Assembly (NCBI GenBank): GCA_027533425.1
Contig: JAPZUD010000007.1
Location: forward strand, 1-64,000
Direction of reading: 5' to 3'
Length of the DNA stretch: 64,000 nucleotides
Source: Beijerinckiaceae bacterium
Lineage (GTDB): Bacteria > Pseudomonadota > Alphaproteobacteria > Rhizobiales > Beijerinckiaceae
Both the position numbers and the translations under genes were made by a program. The stretch's first letter is position 1; each line of letters starts with the position of its first letter. Below are positions 1 through 9,184 of the stretch, in pieces. Below the pieces are notes generated by a model. It was not told the origin of the DNA and did no database searches. It worked only from the letters and a program-made list of their open reading frames with translations.

Positions 1-1417
1 GAACCTCAACCGCGTCAACAACAACATCTCGACGGCCCTCAAGACCCTTGAGTCGACCGATCTCGCCCTGAAGCAGATCCGCAACCTGCTCCAGCAGATG
101 AACACGATGGCCTCGGACGCGCTGAATGCCGGCTCGGCCACGACCATCCAGGCGACCTCGACCGCCAACATCGCCGACACGACGACGATCAACGGCGGCA
201 CCACCGGCCACCGCTTCTCGATCACCTCGGACAACGGCAAGAACTTCACCTACACGGTCAACGGCACCAACGGTGGAACGACCTGGGGTCAGGTTGCCCA
301 GGCGCTGAACAACGCCAATATCGGCGTGACGATGCGCTTCGAAGTCAACGGCACGGGTTCGCGGATCATCCTCGAAGCCACCGATGGCAAGACCGGCTTC
401 ACGATCGACGGCTCGTCCTCGCAGGCGGTTGTTGACGACATCTCGGCCGGCCTGACCTCGGGCTATGACTCCACCTATGCCGCTTCGAAGTTCTCCCCCA
501 CGGGTGCAGCCGCGACCGGCTTCGGTGGTTCTGTCCCGTACGGCCTGCGCTTCGGCACGGGTGGCGCGCTGTCGACCGCCTCGACCTTCGCCGGCTCGTC
601 GGTTGCCGCCGGTTCGTCGCTGACCTTCCTCGGCGCGGACGGCGTGGCCCGCACCTGGTCGACCACGTCCGTGAAGAACCTCGATGCAGTCGTTGCCGAA
701 ATCAACGCTCTGAACGCCGGCGTCAAGGCCGAGTTTGTCCAGTCCGCCACCGGTCAGAACCGGATTGCCCTGCGCAACCTCTCGGGCAACGCCATCACGG
801 TCCTCAACGGCACGGGCGCCTTCGACTCCGTCTCCGGCCTTGCCCGCTTCAACGCGGCAACAGGTGTTCCGGTGGTTCAGGGCAACCCGATCCTCGGCGC
901 GACCAACAACGCCCGCCGCCTCGAACTGGGCACCCAGTACGAAGCGTACAAGACTGAAATCACGAACGTCATCAACAACAACGTGGTCCAGGCCGGCCGC
1001 AACCTCCTGCTCGGCCAGGGCATGAGCGTGATCCTGAACGAGTTCGCTGCGAACCCGATCGCGATCAACGGTGTCAACACCACGGTGCTGGGCAACCTCG
1101 GCCTGACGACGGTCGGCACGACCTGGACGACCAACGGCAACATCCAGAACTCGCTGGGCCAGACCCAGACGGCGATGAGCGTTGTCGACCAGATCCAGGC
1201 CAGCTTCGGCAACTACTCGTCCTTCATCCAGGACCGCTACGAGATCAACAAGGAATTCTCTTCGAACATGAAGACCTTGGGTGACGATCTCGTGGCCGCC
1301 GATGTGGCCGAGGAATCCGCCAAGCTGACGGCCCTGCAGACCCAGCAGCAATTCGCGGTCCAGGCCTTCTCGGCCGGTTCGGCGAATGCCCAGTCGCTGC
1401 TCCGCCTGCTCGGCTAA
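1..1417 (+). CDS. fliC: Flagellin, 5'-truncated by the window edge
   Basis: The reading frame is open from base 2, and the true start lies upstream of the window. The visible part starts inside the N-terminal D0/D1 helix region (NLNRVNNNISTALKTLES) and ends with the usual C-terminal D0/D1 helices and the terminal RLLG. The middle is a large Gly/Ser/Thr-rich variable domain. It aligns end to end with the flagellin at 1753-3339 with only scattered substitutions, so the two are recent tandem duplicates. The product is the secreted filament subunit of the flagellum. The many surface Ser/Thr residues of the central domain are candidate sites for the O-glycosyltransferase encoded downstream. A strong terminator follows 27 bp after the stop. 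Confidence 0.95.
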   Translation, partial: NLNRVNNNISTALKTLESTDLALKQIRNLLQQMNTMASDALNAGSATTIQATSTANIADTTTINGGTTGHRFSITSDNGKNFTYTVNGTNGGTTWGQVAQALNNANIGVTMRFEVNGTGSRIILEATDGKTGFTIDGSSSQAVVDDISAGLTSGYDSTYAASKFSPTGAAATGFGGSVPYGLRFGTGGALSTASTFAGSSVAAGSSLTFLGADGVARTWSTTSVKNLDAVVAEINALNAGVKAEFVQSATGQNRIALRNLSGNAITVLNGTGAFDSVSGLARFNAATGVPVVQGNPILGATNNARRLELGTQYEAYKTEITNVINNNVVQAGRNLLLGQGMSVILNEFAANPIAINGVNTTVLGNLGLTTVGTTWTTNGNIQNSLGQTQTAMSVVDQIQASFGNYSSFIQDRYEINKEFSSNMKTLGDDLVAADVAEESAKLTALQTQQQFAVQAFSAGSANAQSLLRLLG

Positions 1418-1444
1418 TCGCCCGCAAACGGAACCTGACAAACG

Positions 1445-1471
1445 GGGCGGTGGAGAAATCCACCGCCCTTT
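1445..1471 (+). terminator. Rho-independent terminator after the first flagellin
   Basis: A perfect 10-bp stem, GGGCGGTGGA/TCCACCGCCC, with a GAAA tetraloop is followed by TTTCT. It lies 27 bp after the flagellin stop and separates the two flagellin genes into independent transcripts. Confidence 0.9.
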
Positions 1472-1586
1472 CTGCTGTCCGGAGGGGCGCTGACGCGTCT
1501 GAAACCGCCCTCCCCCATCCGCCGGCAGATGTAAATCACGTTCGTCCGCTCCTTCCCGAACAGGCTGAAAGCATTGAGGAACACGA

Positions 1587-1648
1587 ATTGTTAAGGTTAA
1601 CAGGAAGTAATCCGTTTACCTTACCAAAAGCTGGATTGTTAGGGTTAA
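1587..1648 (+). promoter_or_regulatory. Upstream region of second flagellin with ATTGTTARGGTTAA repeats
   Basis: The 335-bp gap between the flagellins (1418-1752) holds the terminator, then a locally AT-rich stretch. ATTGTTAAGGTTAA (1587-1600) and ATTGTTAGGGTTAA (1635-1648) are direct repeats with one mismatch, 48 bp apart. GTTTACCTTACC at 1614-1625 resembles an inverted copy. The spacing and position suggest binding sites for a flagellin promoter regulator, but I cannot name the factor or assign a -10/-35 or sigma-54 element here. Confidence 0.5.
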
Positions 1649-1669
1649 GTTTCATTTAGAAATGACGGG

Positions 1670-1749
1670 TGCACCTTCTGCGCATCGAACACCACCCTGC
1701 ATCTCAAGAATGAGCCTGCAGGACGGCATCAACCGCAGCAGAAGGTGCA
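1670..1749 (+). promoter_or_regulatory. 5' UTR hairpin that can hide the flagellin ribosome binding site
   Basis: TGCACCTTCTGC (1670-1681) is the perfect reverse complement of GCAGAAGGTGCA (1738-1749). The second arm contains the Shine-Dalgarno sequence AGAAGG, directly before the ATG at 1753. A smaller hairpin (CCTGCA, CTCA, loop AGAA, TGAG, TGCAGG; 1696-1722) nests inside. Folded, the structure would block ribosome access. FlbT, encoded in this window, is known in Caulobacter to act on the flagellin mRNA 5' leader, so this is a plausible target. That link is inference. Confidence 0.65.
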
Positions 1750-1752
1750 ACC

Positions 1753-3339
1753 ATGTCTGTCGTTTTCAACGCCGCCACTGCGGCCAACGTGAACATCCTC
1801 CAGACGACCAACCGCCTCTTCCAGATTTCCCAGAAGCGGGTTGCAACCGGCAAGGCGATCTTCGGTGCGGCGGATGACGCGACCAAGTATACGATGTCCG
1901 AAACCATGCTGAGCCGTTCGGACAACCTGAACCGGGTCAACAACAACATCTCGACGGCCCTCAAGACCCTCGAATCGACCGATCTCGCCCTGAAGCAGGT
2001 GCGCAACCTGCTCCAGCAGATGAACACGATGGCCTCGGACGCGCTGAATGCCGGCTCGACGCCGACCATCCAGGCCAGCTCGACCGCCAACATCGCGGAT
2101 ACGACCGCGGTTTCCGGCGCTTCAGCCGGCCACCGCCTGTCGATCACCTCGGATAACGGCAAGAACTTCACCTATACCTTCACCGGCGCGACCAACGCCA
2201 CCTCCTGGGGCCAGGTGGCGCAGGCGCTGAACAACGCCAATATCGGCGTGACGATGCGCTTCCAGGTAAACGGCACCGGCTCGGTTGTGATTCTCGAGGC
2301 CACCGACGGCAAGACCGGCTTCACGATCGACGGCGCGTCCTCGCAGCAGGTCATCGACGACATGTCGGCCGGCCTCAACTCCGGCTATGACGGCACCTAT
2401 GCCGCGTCGCGCTTCGTCAACGGCACCTCGGCGCCGACAGGCTTCGGCGGCTCGAACCCGATGGGCCTGCGCTTTGGCACCGGGGGCGCTGTCAGCACCG
2501 CGTCGACCTTTGCCGGTTCATCGGTCGCGGCCGGCTCCTCGCTGACCTTCCTCGGGGCTGACGGTGTGGCCCGGACCTGGTCGACCACGACCGTGAAGAA
2601 CCTCGACTCGGCGGTCGCGGAAATCAACGCCATGAATGCCGGTGTCCGCGCCGAATTCGTCCAGTCGGCGGCCGGCCAGTTCCGGATTGCCCTCCGGAAC
2701 ATGCAGGGCAACGCCATCACGGTCCTCAACGGCACCGGCACCTTCGATTCCGTCACGGGCGCAGCGCGCTTCAACGCGGCATCCGGCATCCCCGTGGTCC
2801 AGGGCAACCCGATCCTCGGCGCGTCGAACGATGCCCGACGGCTCGAACTCGGCCAGCAATATGAAGCCTACAAGACCGAAATCACGAATGTGATCCAGAA
2901 CAACGTGGTTCAGGCCGGCCGAAACCTGCTTCAGGGCCAGGGCATGAGCGTGATCCTGAACGAGTTTGCGGCAAACCCGATCGCGATCAACGGGGTGAAT
3001 ACCACCGTGCTCGGCAATCTCGGCCTGATCACCGTGGGTACGACCTGGACAACCAACGGCAACATCCAGAATTCGCTGGGCGAAACCCAGACGGCGATGA
3101 CCGTGATCAACCAGCTTCAGGCCCAGTTCGGCAACTACTCGTCCTTTATCCAGGACCGGTTCGAGATCAACAAGGAATTCTCGACCAACATGAAGACCCT
3201 GGGCGATGATCTCGTCGCTTCCGACGTGGCCGAGGAATCCGCCAAGCTGACGGCTTTGCAGACCCAGCAGCAATTCGCGGTCCAGGCCTTCACGGCCGGG
3301 GCGCAGAACTCGCAGAACCTGCTCCGCCTCCTCGGCTGA
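1753..3339 (+). CDS. fliC: Flagellin
   Basis: This is a complete 528-residue flagellin. Residues 1 to about 130 form the conserved N-terminal D0/D1 coil (motifs RVATGKAIFGAADDA and LKTLESTDLALKQ). Residues about 440-528 form the C-terminal coil ending RLLG. A large Gly/Ser/Thr-rich central part makes it longer than minimal alphaproteobacterial flagellins. The ATG follows the Shine-Dalgarno sequence AGAAGG, which lies in a stable hairpin. The protein has no cysteine, as is usual for a filament subunit exported by the flagellar type III system. It is a near-duplicate of the preceding flagellin. The glycosylation operon starts 275 bp downstream, after a terminator. Confidence 0.97.
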   Translation: MSVVFNAATAANVNILQTTNRLFQISQKRVATGKAIFGAADDATKYTMSETMLSRSDNLNRVNNNISTALKTLESTDLALKQVRNLLQQMNTMASDALNAGSTPTIQASSTANIADTTAVSGASAGHRLSITSDNGKNFTYTFTGATNATSWGQVAQALNNANIGVTMRFQVNGTGSVVILEATDGKTGFTIDGASSQQVIDDMSAGLNSGYDGTYAASRFVNGTSAPTGFGGSNPMGLRFGTGGAVSTASTFAGSSVAAGSSLTFLGADGVARTWSTTTVKNLDSAVAEINAMNAGVRAEFVQSAAGQFRIALRNMQGNAITVLNGTGTFDSVTGAARFNAASGIPVVQGNPILGASNDARRLELGQQYEAYKTEITNVIQNNVVQAGRNLLQGQGMSVILNEFAANPIAINGVNTTVLGNLGLITVGTTWTTNGNIQNSLGETQTAMTVINQLQAQFGNYSSFIQDRFEINKEFSTNMKTLGDDLVASDVAEESAKLTALQTQQQFAVQAFTAGAQNSQNLLRLLG

Positions 3340-3368
3340 GCCCCTCCCCTGCCGATGCAAATGCCCGA

Positions 3369-3400
3369 GGGGGCCGGATCCGTTCCGGCCCCCTTCTCTT
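3369..3400 (+). terminator. Rho-independent terminator after the second flagellin
   Basis: The stem GGGGGCCGGA (3369-3378) pairs with TCCGGCCCCC (3384-3393) and is followed by TTCTCTT. It sits about 30 bp after the flagellin stop and isolates flagellin transcription from the glycosylation operon. Confidence 0.88.
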
Positions 3401-3439
3401 TGAACCGGGCCCCCGGAGCAACCGGCCATTTCAGGATCG

Positions 3440-3447
3440 TTAACCAT
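3440..3447 (+). promoter_or_regulatory. Possible CtrA-type 8-mer upstream of the glycosylation operon
   Basis: The sequence TTAACCAT lies 168 bp before the GT41 start. This octamer is a form of the CtrA binding motif used in surveys of Alphaproteobacteria. A single 8-mer has low specificity, so this is a candidate only, supported by its intergenic position between flagellar genes. Confidence 0.3.
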
Positions 3448-3614
3448 CTTCGCTTACACCTCGATAACGGAAGACCAGCCCGGCGGCTGCCCGTTCGGCC
3501 ATTCCTGTGGCGGAAATCGAGGTGGAATGACCCCGTCCGCGGAGCCGGAAAAGGTCTGAACCGGTTTTCGTCGCCCGGCGAAGACCCACCTTGTTCGAGG
3601 TTTCGGAGCGCCAG

Positions 3615-5579
3615 ATGAAGCCAGTTGTGATGTTTGCGAAGGCCGTCGATAGCCAGCTTGCCGGCAGGACGGAAGAGGCCAAGACGCTCTACAAGAAGCT
3701 TCTCCGCTACTATCCCAATTCGTCGGAAGTGCTCGGAAACCTCGCGGTTCTGGTCAAGAAGGACGGCCATGTCCAGCTCGCGGAGCAGATGCTCCAGCGG
3801 GCGATCCGGGCCAATCCGGAGAATTTCTCCGCCCTGACCACGCTGGCCAATATCAAGCTTGCCGAAAAGAATTTTGCCGAAGCCAAGCGCTTCAATGACA
3901 TGGCCCTGAACATCGAGCCGGAAAACCCGGATGCGATGGTCAACGAGGGCGTTCTGCTGATCCGCGACAACAAGCTCGATGAAGCGGAATGGTATTTCTG
4001 GCAGGCGATGCAGCGTGATTCGCGGCACGCCACCGCGCGCATGAACTTCGCCAATGTCCGCCGTCTGAAGCGCGACAATCTCGATGCGTCGATCGACATG
4101 CTGAAATCGGTCGCGGCGCAGGATCCCGAGAACACCATCGTCCATCTGATGATCTGCGCCGCCAACCAGGATGCGCAGCACTATGTCGAGGCGCTGCGGG
4201 CTGCGGAACGGGCGCTGGAAATCACCAAGGGCGAGAGCGAGGAAGCGCTGAACGCCATGGCAACCTCGCACGTGATCCTCGGCGAGCTCGAGGAGGCGAT
4301 GAGCTATTACGAGCGCTCACAGGCCATCGACCCGACCAACGTGGCCACCGGCACCGCCTATCTGTTCACGATCAACTACGATGACCGGAAGACCCAGGAA
4401 CAGGTCTTCCAGGAATACCAGCGCCTTGCTGCGCTGCTCTCGAAGGACAAGAAACAGTATTCACACAGGCTGCGTCCGCCGGTGAAGGATCGCCGGATCC
4501 GGATCGGCTATTCCTCCCCGGACTTCTACACGCACGTCGTGTCATACTTCATCGAGCCGATCCTCCGGAACCATGACCGTTCGAAGTTCGAGATCTTCGC
4601 CTATGCAAACGTGATCAAGCCGGACGAGCACACGGTCTATTTCAAGAAATTCTTCGACAAATGGGTCGACGTGGTCCAGATGAGCGACGAGGAAATGGCG
4701 GCGCAGATCAAGGCCGACGATATCGACATCCTGATCGACCTTGCCGGCCATACCCACGGCAACCGTCTGCCCGTCTTCGCGATGAAGCCGGCCCCGATCC
4801 AGGCGACCTATCTCGGATTCGGCTACACAACCGGCTTCGAGCAGATGGACTACTTTATCGGCGACAAGAACTTCTGCCCGCCGGGCTCGGACCCCTATTT
4901 CAGCGAGACCGTCCTGAACATCGAGGCGCCGGTCTATGCCTATAATCCGCCGCGCCATCGTGCCGCGGATATCGTGCCGCCGCCGGCCCTGTCGAAGGGC
5001 TATGTCACCTTCGGCACGATGACCCGCATGATCCGCCTCAACAACCGGCTTCTTGCAGTCTGGCGCGAGATCCTCGAACGCGTGCCCGGAAGCAAGCTGC
5101 GCTTCGACCAGAAGACCTTCGATGACCCGGATACCGTTGAGCGCTTCTACCAGCGGCTCGAAGGGCTGGGCTATGATCGGTCCCGCGTCGATCTGGTCAG
5201 CACACCCGAGCACTGGAACGGCTACAAGGAATTCGACATCGCCCTCGATTGCTGGCCGCATAATGCCGGCACCACGACCTTCGAGGCGCTGTTCTCCGGC
5301 GTTCCCGTGATCTCCAAGCGTGACCGCGTCTCGGTCGGCCGCCTGAGCGACATGGTGCTGGAGCCGCTCGGCCTTGGCGACTGGGTTGCCGATACCGAGC
5401 AGCAGTTCATCGACCTCGCCGTCAAGCTGGCCTCGGATGTCCCGGCCCTGGCGGAAATCCGCTCGACCCTGCGTGACCGGATGAACGAGAGCGCGTTCTT
5501 CGACTTCAAGGCCCGCGCCCGCGGCCTCGAGGAAGGCTTTATCGAAATGGTCCGCCGCTACAACGAGGAGCGCGCATGA
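3615..5579 (+). CDS. TPR-containing GT41 (OGT/SPINDLY-type) O-linked glycosyltransferase, probable flagellin glycosyltransferase
   Basis: The 654-residue product has TPR repeats over about residues 5-260. The catalytic GT41 region follows: [11 protein letters not shown]-x2-H (candidate catalytic His near residue 305), [22 protein letters not shown] and [17 protein letters not shown]. The enzyme would transfer a sugar from a nucleotide-sugar donor to Ser/Thr of a protein substrate in the cytoplasm. The ATG at 3615 has GGAG 6 bp upstream and is preferred to a TTG 24 bp earlier. It lies right after two flagellins and overlaps rfbF by ATGA, so flagellin is the likely acceptor (inference). The position that aligns by eye with the pyrophosphate-binding Lys842 of human OGT is Arg474. 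Confidence 0.88.
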   Translation: MKPVVMFAKAVDSQLAGRTEEAKTLYKKLLRYYPNSSEVLGNLAVLVKKDGHVQLAEQMLQRAIRANPENFSALTTLANIKLAEKNFAEAKRFNDMALNIEPENPDAMVNEGVLLIRDNKLDEAEWYFWQAMQRDSRHATARMNFANVRRLKRDNLDASIDMLKSVAAQDPENTIVHLMICAANQDAQHYVEALRAAERALEITKGESEEALNAMATSHVILGELEEAMSYYERSQAIDPTNVATGTAYLFTINYDDRKTQEQVFQEYQRLAALLSKDKKQYSHRLRPPVKDRRIRIGYSSPDFYTHVVSYFIEPILRNHDRSKFEIFAYANVIKPDEHTVYFKKFFDKWVDVVQMSDEEMAAQIKADDIDILIDLAGHTHGNRLPVFAMKPAPIQATYLGFGYTTGFEQMDYFIGDKNFCPPGSDPYFSETVLNIEAPVYAYNPPRHRAADIVPPPALSKGYVTFGTMTRMIRLNNRLLAVWREILERVPGSKLRFDQKTFDDPDTVERFYQRLEGLGYDRSRVDLVSTPEHWNGYKEFDIALDCWPHNAGTTTFEALFSGVPVISKRDRVSVGRLSDMVLEPLGLGDWVADTEQQFIDLAVKLASDVPALAEIRSTLRDRMNESAFFDFKARARGLEEGFIEMVRRYNEERA

Positions 5580-6346
5580 AAGCTGTGATCCTTGCGGGTG
5601 GCCTCGGCACCCGCATCTCGGAAGAGACACATCTGCGACCCAAGCCGATGATCGAGATCGGCGGGAAGCCGATCCTCTGGCACATCATGAAGATGTACTC
5701 GTCCCACAATGTGAACGAGTTCGTGATCTGCTGTGGTTACAAGGGCTACCTGATCAAGGAATACTTCCAGAATTACTTCCTGCACATGTCGGATGTCACG
5801 TTCGACATGGCGAAGAACCGGATGGAAGTGCATCGCGAACAGGCCGAGCCCTGGCGCGTCACGCTGGTCGATACCGGCGAGGACACGATGACCGGCGGGC
5901 GTCTCCGCCGTGTCGCCCGCTACCTCCGCGACGAGGAGGCCTTCTGCTTCACCTATGGCGATGGTGTTTCGAGTGTCGACATCTCGGCCACCCTGGCCTT
6001 CCATCGCGATCACGGCAAGCTGGCCACGGTCACGGCCGTGCTGCCGCCGGGACGCTTCGGCTCGCTCGGCCTCGAGGGCGAAAAGGTGACGGGCTTCATC
6101 GAGAAGCCGCGCGGGGAAGGCGGCTGGATCAATGGCGGCTTCTTCGTCCTCTCGCCCCGGGTCATTGACCTGATCGAGGGCGATTCGATGAGCTGGGAAG
6201 TCGAACCCATGCGGGCCCTTGCCGCCTCTGACCAGTTGCGTGCCTTCCAGCATGATGGCTTCTGGCAACCGATGGATACCCTGCGCGAGAAGAACCTTCT
6301 CGAGGATCTCTGGGCCTCGGGCAAGGCGCCGTGGAAGACATGGTAG
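5576..6346 (+). CDS. rfbF: Glucose-1-phosphate cytidylyltransferase
   Basis: The 256-residue product makes CDP-glucose from CTP and glucose-1-phosphate, the first step to CDP-linked 6-deoxyhexoses. The N-terminal nucleotidyltransferase signature is clear: [26 protein letters not shown] is spread over residues 6-31, followed by [33 protein letters not shown] around residue 125 holds the metal-binding Asp. Length and motifs match the RfbF/DdhA family. It overlaps the preceding gene by ATGA and the next by 7 bp, so it is translationally coupled. Its presence, rather than an RmlA, makes the pathway CDP-linked. Confidence 0.95.
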   Translation: MKAVILAGGLGTRISEETHLRPKPMIEIGGKPILWHIMKMYSSHNVNEFVICCGYKGYLIKEYFQNYFLHMSDVTFDMAKNRMEVHREQAEPWRVTLVDTGEDTMTGGRLRRVARYLRDEEAFCFTYGDGVSSVDISATLAFHRDHGKLATVTAVLPPGRFGSLGLEGEKVTGFIEKPRGEGGWINGGFFVLSPRVIDLIEGDSMSWEVEPMRALAASDQLRAFQHDGFWQPMDTLREKNLLEDLWASGKAPWKTW

Positions 6347-7404
6347 CCACCGCCTCGCCAGAATTCTGGCGCGGCAGGCGCATTCTGCTCACCGGCCATA
6401 CCGGCTTCAAGGGAGGCTGGGCCGCCCTGTGGCTCGCCCGGATGGGCGCGGAGGTGACCGGCATCGCCCTCGCGCCGAATACCCGGCCGGACCTGTTCGG
6501 CAAGCTCGAACTCGCGCGGCAGATCGACAGCCATCTCATCGACATCCGCGACCGCGAGGCCCTTGCCGGCCGCATCCGGGCCGCCCGGCCGGAAATCGTG
6601 CTGCACATGGCCGCCCAGCCGCTGGTGCGCGCCAGCTACCGTGAGCCGGTCGAGACCTTTGCGACCAACGTGATGGGCACCGTGCACCTGCTGGAAGCCC
6701 TGCGCGGCCTCGCCGGCTGCCGCGTGGCCGTCATGGTCACGACCGACAAGGTCTACCACAATCTCGAGCATCCCTATCCCTACCGCGAGGATGATGCGCT
6801 CGGCGGCTATGACCCTTACAGCGCAAGCAAGGGCGCGAGCGAGATTGTCATCGCCAGCTACCGCGATTCCTTCCTCCGCGCCGAGGGCATGGCCGTGGCC
6901 TCCGCCCGTGCCGGCAATGTCATCGGCGGCGGGGACTGGTCCGAGGACCGGCTGATCCCGGATGCCGTGCGGGCCTGGCTCGCCGGCACCACGCTGGAGA
7001 TCCGCCGCCCGAACGCCATCCGGCCCTGGCAACATGTTCTCGAGCCGGTCAACGCCTATCTCGTTCTCGCCGAACGGCTCTGGGCTGAGCCGGCTCTCGC
7101 GGGGGCCTACAATATCGGGCCGCATACCCATGAGGCGGCCACCGTCCGCGATGTGATCGAGCAGGCGCGCACGCATTTCCCGCAGGCCGCCGTGCAATAC
7201 GGCGACGGCACGGCCGGCCCGCATGAAGCCGGCTGGCTGGCGCTGGAAACCGCCCGCGCGCGGACGCAGCTCGGCATCCGGCCGCGCTGGGATATTGCCG
7301 AAAGCATTGCCCGCACCATGGCCTGGTATCGCGCCGAGGCGGAAGGCCAATCCGCAACCGCGCTGTGCGATGCCGATCTCCGCGCCTTCACGGAGGCCGC
7401 ATGA
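6340..7404 (+). CDS. rfbG: CDP-glucose 4,6-dehydratase
   Basis: This short-chain dehydrogenase/reductase enzyme converts CDP-glucose to CDP-4-keto-6-deoxyglucose. The NAD-binding loop GHTGFKGGW is near residues 18-26. TTDKVYHN and the catalytic YSASK (Y-x3-K) lie near residues 130-160. [12 protein letters not shown], diagnostic of this family within the extended SDRs, is near residue 228. The ATG at 6340 overlaps rfbF; an in-frame GTG at 6331 is an alternative. It forms the committed pair with rfbF. Confidence 0.94.
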   Translation: MVATASPEFWRGRRILLTGHTGFKGGWAALWLARMGAEVTGIALAPNTRPDLFGKLELARQIDSHLIDIRDREALAGRIRAARPEIVLHMAAQPLVRASYREPVETFATNVMGTVHLLEALRGLAGCRVAVMVTTDKVYHNLEHPYPYREDDALGGYDPYSASKGASEIVIASYRDSFLRAEGMAVASARAGNVIGGGDWSEDRLIPDAVRAWLAGTTLEIRRPNAIRPWQHVLEPVNAYLVLAERLWAEPALAGAYNIGPHTHEAATVRDVIEQARTHFPQAAVQYGDGTAGPHEAGWLALETARARTQLGIRPRWDIAESIARTMAWYRAEAEGQSATALCDADLRAFTEAA

Positions 7405-7961
7405 GCCGCCTCGCGCTCCATTCGCTGCCCCTGGACGGGCTGGTCCGGGTCGACCGCGCCAGGCTGGGCGATCCGCGCGGCTTCCTTGCCCGGATCTTCT
7501 GTGCCGACACCCTGCGCGAGGGCGGCTGGAACGCGCCGGTTGCGCAGATCAACCACACCTACTCGGCAGCCCAGGGCACGATCCGCGGCATGCATTTCCA
7601 ATACGCGCCCCATGCCGAGATGAAGCTCGTCACCTGCCTCCGCGGCGAGATCTGGGACGTGGCGCTCGATCTGCGTCCAGCCTCCCCGCGCTACCTGCAT
7701 TGGCATGCCGAGATCCTCTCCGCCGAGAATGGCCGCGCCCTGCTGATCCCGGAAGGCTGCGCCCACGGCTTCCAGGCGCTCTCGCCGGATGTCGAGATCC
7801 TCTATTGCCATTCCCGCGCCTATGCCCCCGAGGCCGAGGGCGCGGTCAATGCCTTCGACCCCGCTTTCGGGATCACCTGGCCGCTGCCGGTCTCGGTCAT
7901 GTCCGACCGGGATCGTGGCCATCCGCTGATTGATGACAGCTTCAAGGGAGTTGCCCTGTGA
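7401..7961 (+). CDS. rfbC: RmlC-like 4-keto-6-deoxysugar epimerase
   Basis: The 186-residue cupin resembles dTDP-4-dehydrorhamnose 3,5-epimerase. The motif RGMHFQ (residues 62-67) carries the catalytic His65, and FDPAFGITWP near residue 153 carries the expected acid. It would epimerise C3 and/or C5 of the 4-keto intermediate. The ATG at 7401 overlaps the rfbG stop (ATGA). Because no RmlA, RmlB or RmlD accompanies it and it is embedded in a CDP-sugar operon, its substrate is probably CDP-4-keto-6-deoxyglucose or a C-methylated derivative. It could act as a 3-, 5- or 3,5-epimerase. Confidence 0.85.
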   Translation: MSRLALHSLPLDGLVRVDRARLGDPRGFLARIFCADTLREGGWNAPVAQINHTYSAAQGTIRGMHFQYAPHAEMKLVTCLRGEIWDVALDLRPASPRYLHWHAEILSAENGRALLIPEGCAHGFQALSPDVEILYCHSRAYAPEAEGAVNAFDPAFGITWPLPVSVMSDRDRGHPLIDDSFKGVAL

Positions 7962-9184
7962 AATGCCGGCATTGCGGCGCGCCGCTCCGTCATCCCTTCC
8001 TCGATCTCGGGGCGTCGCCGCCCTCGAATGCCTATCTCACGGCCGCGCAGCTGCAGGCGCCGGAAACCTGGTTTCCGCTCCGCGTCATGGTCTGCGATAA
8101 TTGCTGGCTGGTCCAGACGGAGGATTACGCGGGTCGCGAAGCGCTGTTCACCGAGGAATACGCCTATTTCAGCTCGACCTCGACAAGCTGGCTGAAGCAT
8201 TCCGAACGCTATGTTGCGGCGATGCGCGAACGGCTTGCGCTCGGCCCGCAGAGCTGCGTTGTCGAGATCGCCGCCAATGACGGCTATCTCCTGCAATATG
8301 TGAAAGCCGCAGGCATCCCCTGCTACGGTATCGAGCCGACCCGCTCGACCGCCGATGCCGCGCGCGCCAAAGGCATCGACATTGTCGAGGAATTTTTCGG
8401 CGTGGCCCTTGGCGAGCGCCTCGCCAAAGAGGGCCGCGCGGCCGATCTTACCGCGGCCAACAACGTGCTGGCCCATGTGCCGGATATCAACGATTTCGCC
8501 GGCGGCTTCGCGAAACTGCTCAAGCCCTCCGGCGTCTCGACCTTCGAATTCCCGCATCTGCTCAACATGGTCGCGCTGAACCAGTTCGATACGGCCTATC
8601 ACGAGCATTATTCCTATCTCTCGCTGACCGCCGTCGCGCGGATCTTTGCCGCGAACGGGCTGGCCGTCTTCGATGTCGAGGAAATCCCCACCCATGGCGG
8701 CAGCCTGCGCGTCTTCGCCCAGCGCAGCGATACCGGCACGCGGCCTGTCAGCCCGGCAGTCGGTGCGATGCTGGCCCGCGAGGAAGCCGCCGGCATGAAG
8801 CGGGCCGAGTACTACGCCACCGTCCAGAAGCAGGCCGAGGCGGTGAAAGATGGCATTGTCGCCTTCCTGATCGACGCCAAGCGCAAGGGCCTGCGCGTCG
8901 GCGCCTATGGGGCGGCTGCCAAGGGCAACACCCTCATGAACTTCGCCGGCATCCGGCCCGATCTGGTGCCCTATGTGGTCGATCGCGCTGCGGCGAAACA
9001 GGGCAAGTTCATGCCTGGCAGCCGGATCCCGATCGTCGACGAGGCCCATCTCTGGAACGACAGGCCCGATCTCGTGCTGATCCTCCCCTGGAACATCCGC
9101 CAGGAAGTGATGGAACAGCTGGCCGGCATCCGCGAATGGGGAGGCAGGTTCGTCGTCGCCGTCCCGGAGCTGGATGTGACATGA
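7958..9184 (+). CDS. TylC3/NovU-like sugar C-methyltransferase
   Basis: The 408-residue SAM-dependent enzyme has three parts. An N-terminal zinc-binding domain carries C3-x2-C6 and a second pair in MVCDNCW. A central Rossmann domain holds VVEIAANDGYLLQYV. A C-terminal C-methyltransferase domain holds GAYGAAAKGNT. The motif YHEH at residues 214-217 matches the Tyr/Glu/His set described for TcaB9 and related NDP-4-keto-hexose 3-C-methyltransferases. It probably puts a methyl group on C3 of the 4-keto sugar, giving a branched sugar. The GTG start overlaps the previous stop (GTGA), with AAGGGAG upstream. Confidence 0.87.
   Translation: MKCRHCGAPLRHPFLDLGASPPSNAYLTAAQLQAPETWFPLRVMVCDNCWLVQTEDYAGREALFTEEYAYFSSTSTSWLKHSERYVAAMRERLALGPQSCVVEIAANDGYLLQYVKAAGIPCYGIEPTRSTADAARAKGIDIVEEFFGVALGERLAKEGRAADLTAANNVLAHVPDINDFAGGFAKLLKPSGVSTFEFPHLLNMVALNQFDTAYHEHYSYLSLTAVARIFAANGLAVFDVEEIPTHGGSLRVFAQRSDTGTRPVSPAVGAMLAREEAAGMKRAEYYATVQKQAEAVKDGIVAFLIDAKRKGLRVGAYGAAAKGNTLMNFAGIRPDLVPYVVDRAAAKQGKFMPGSRIPIVDEAHLWNDRPDLVLILPWNIRQEVMEQLAGIREWGGRFVVAVPELDVT

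Noticed and set aside
1753-3339. The two flagellins as one gene split by an error
   Set aside because: Each copy has its own C-terminal helix and terminator, and the second has a full leader, Shine-Dalgarno and start.
7401-7961. Assignment to dTDP-rhamnose synthesis
   Set aside because: No rmlA, rmlB or rmlD accompanies it, and the operon begins with CDP-glucose enzymes.
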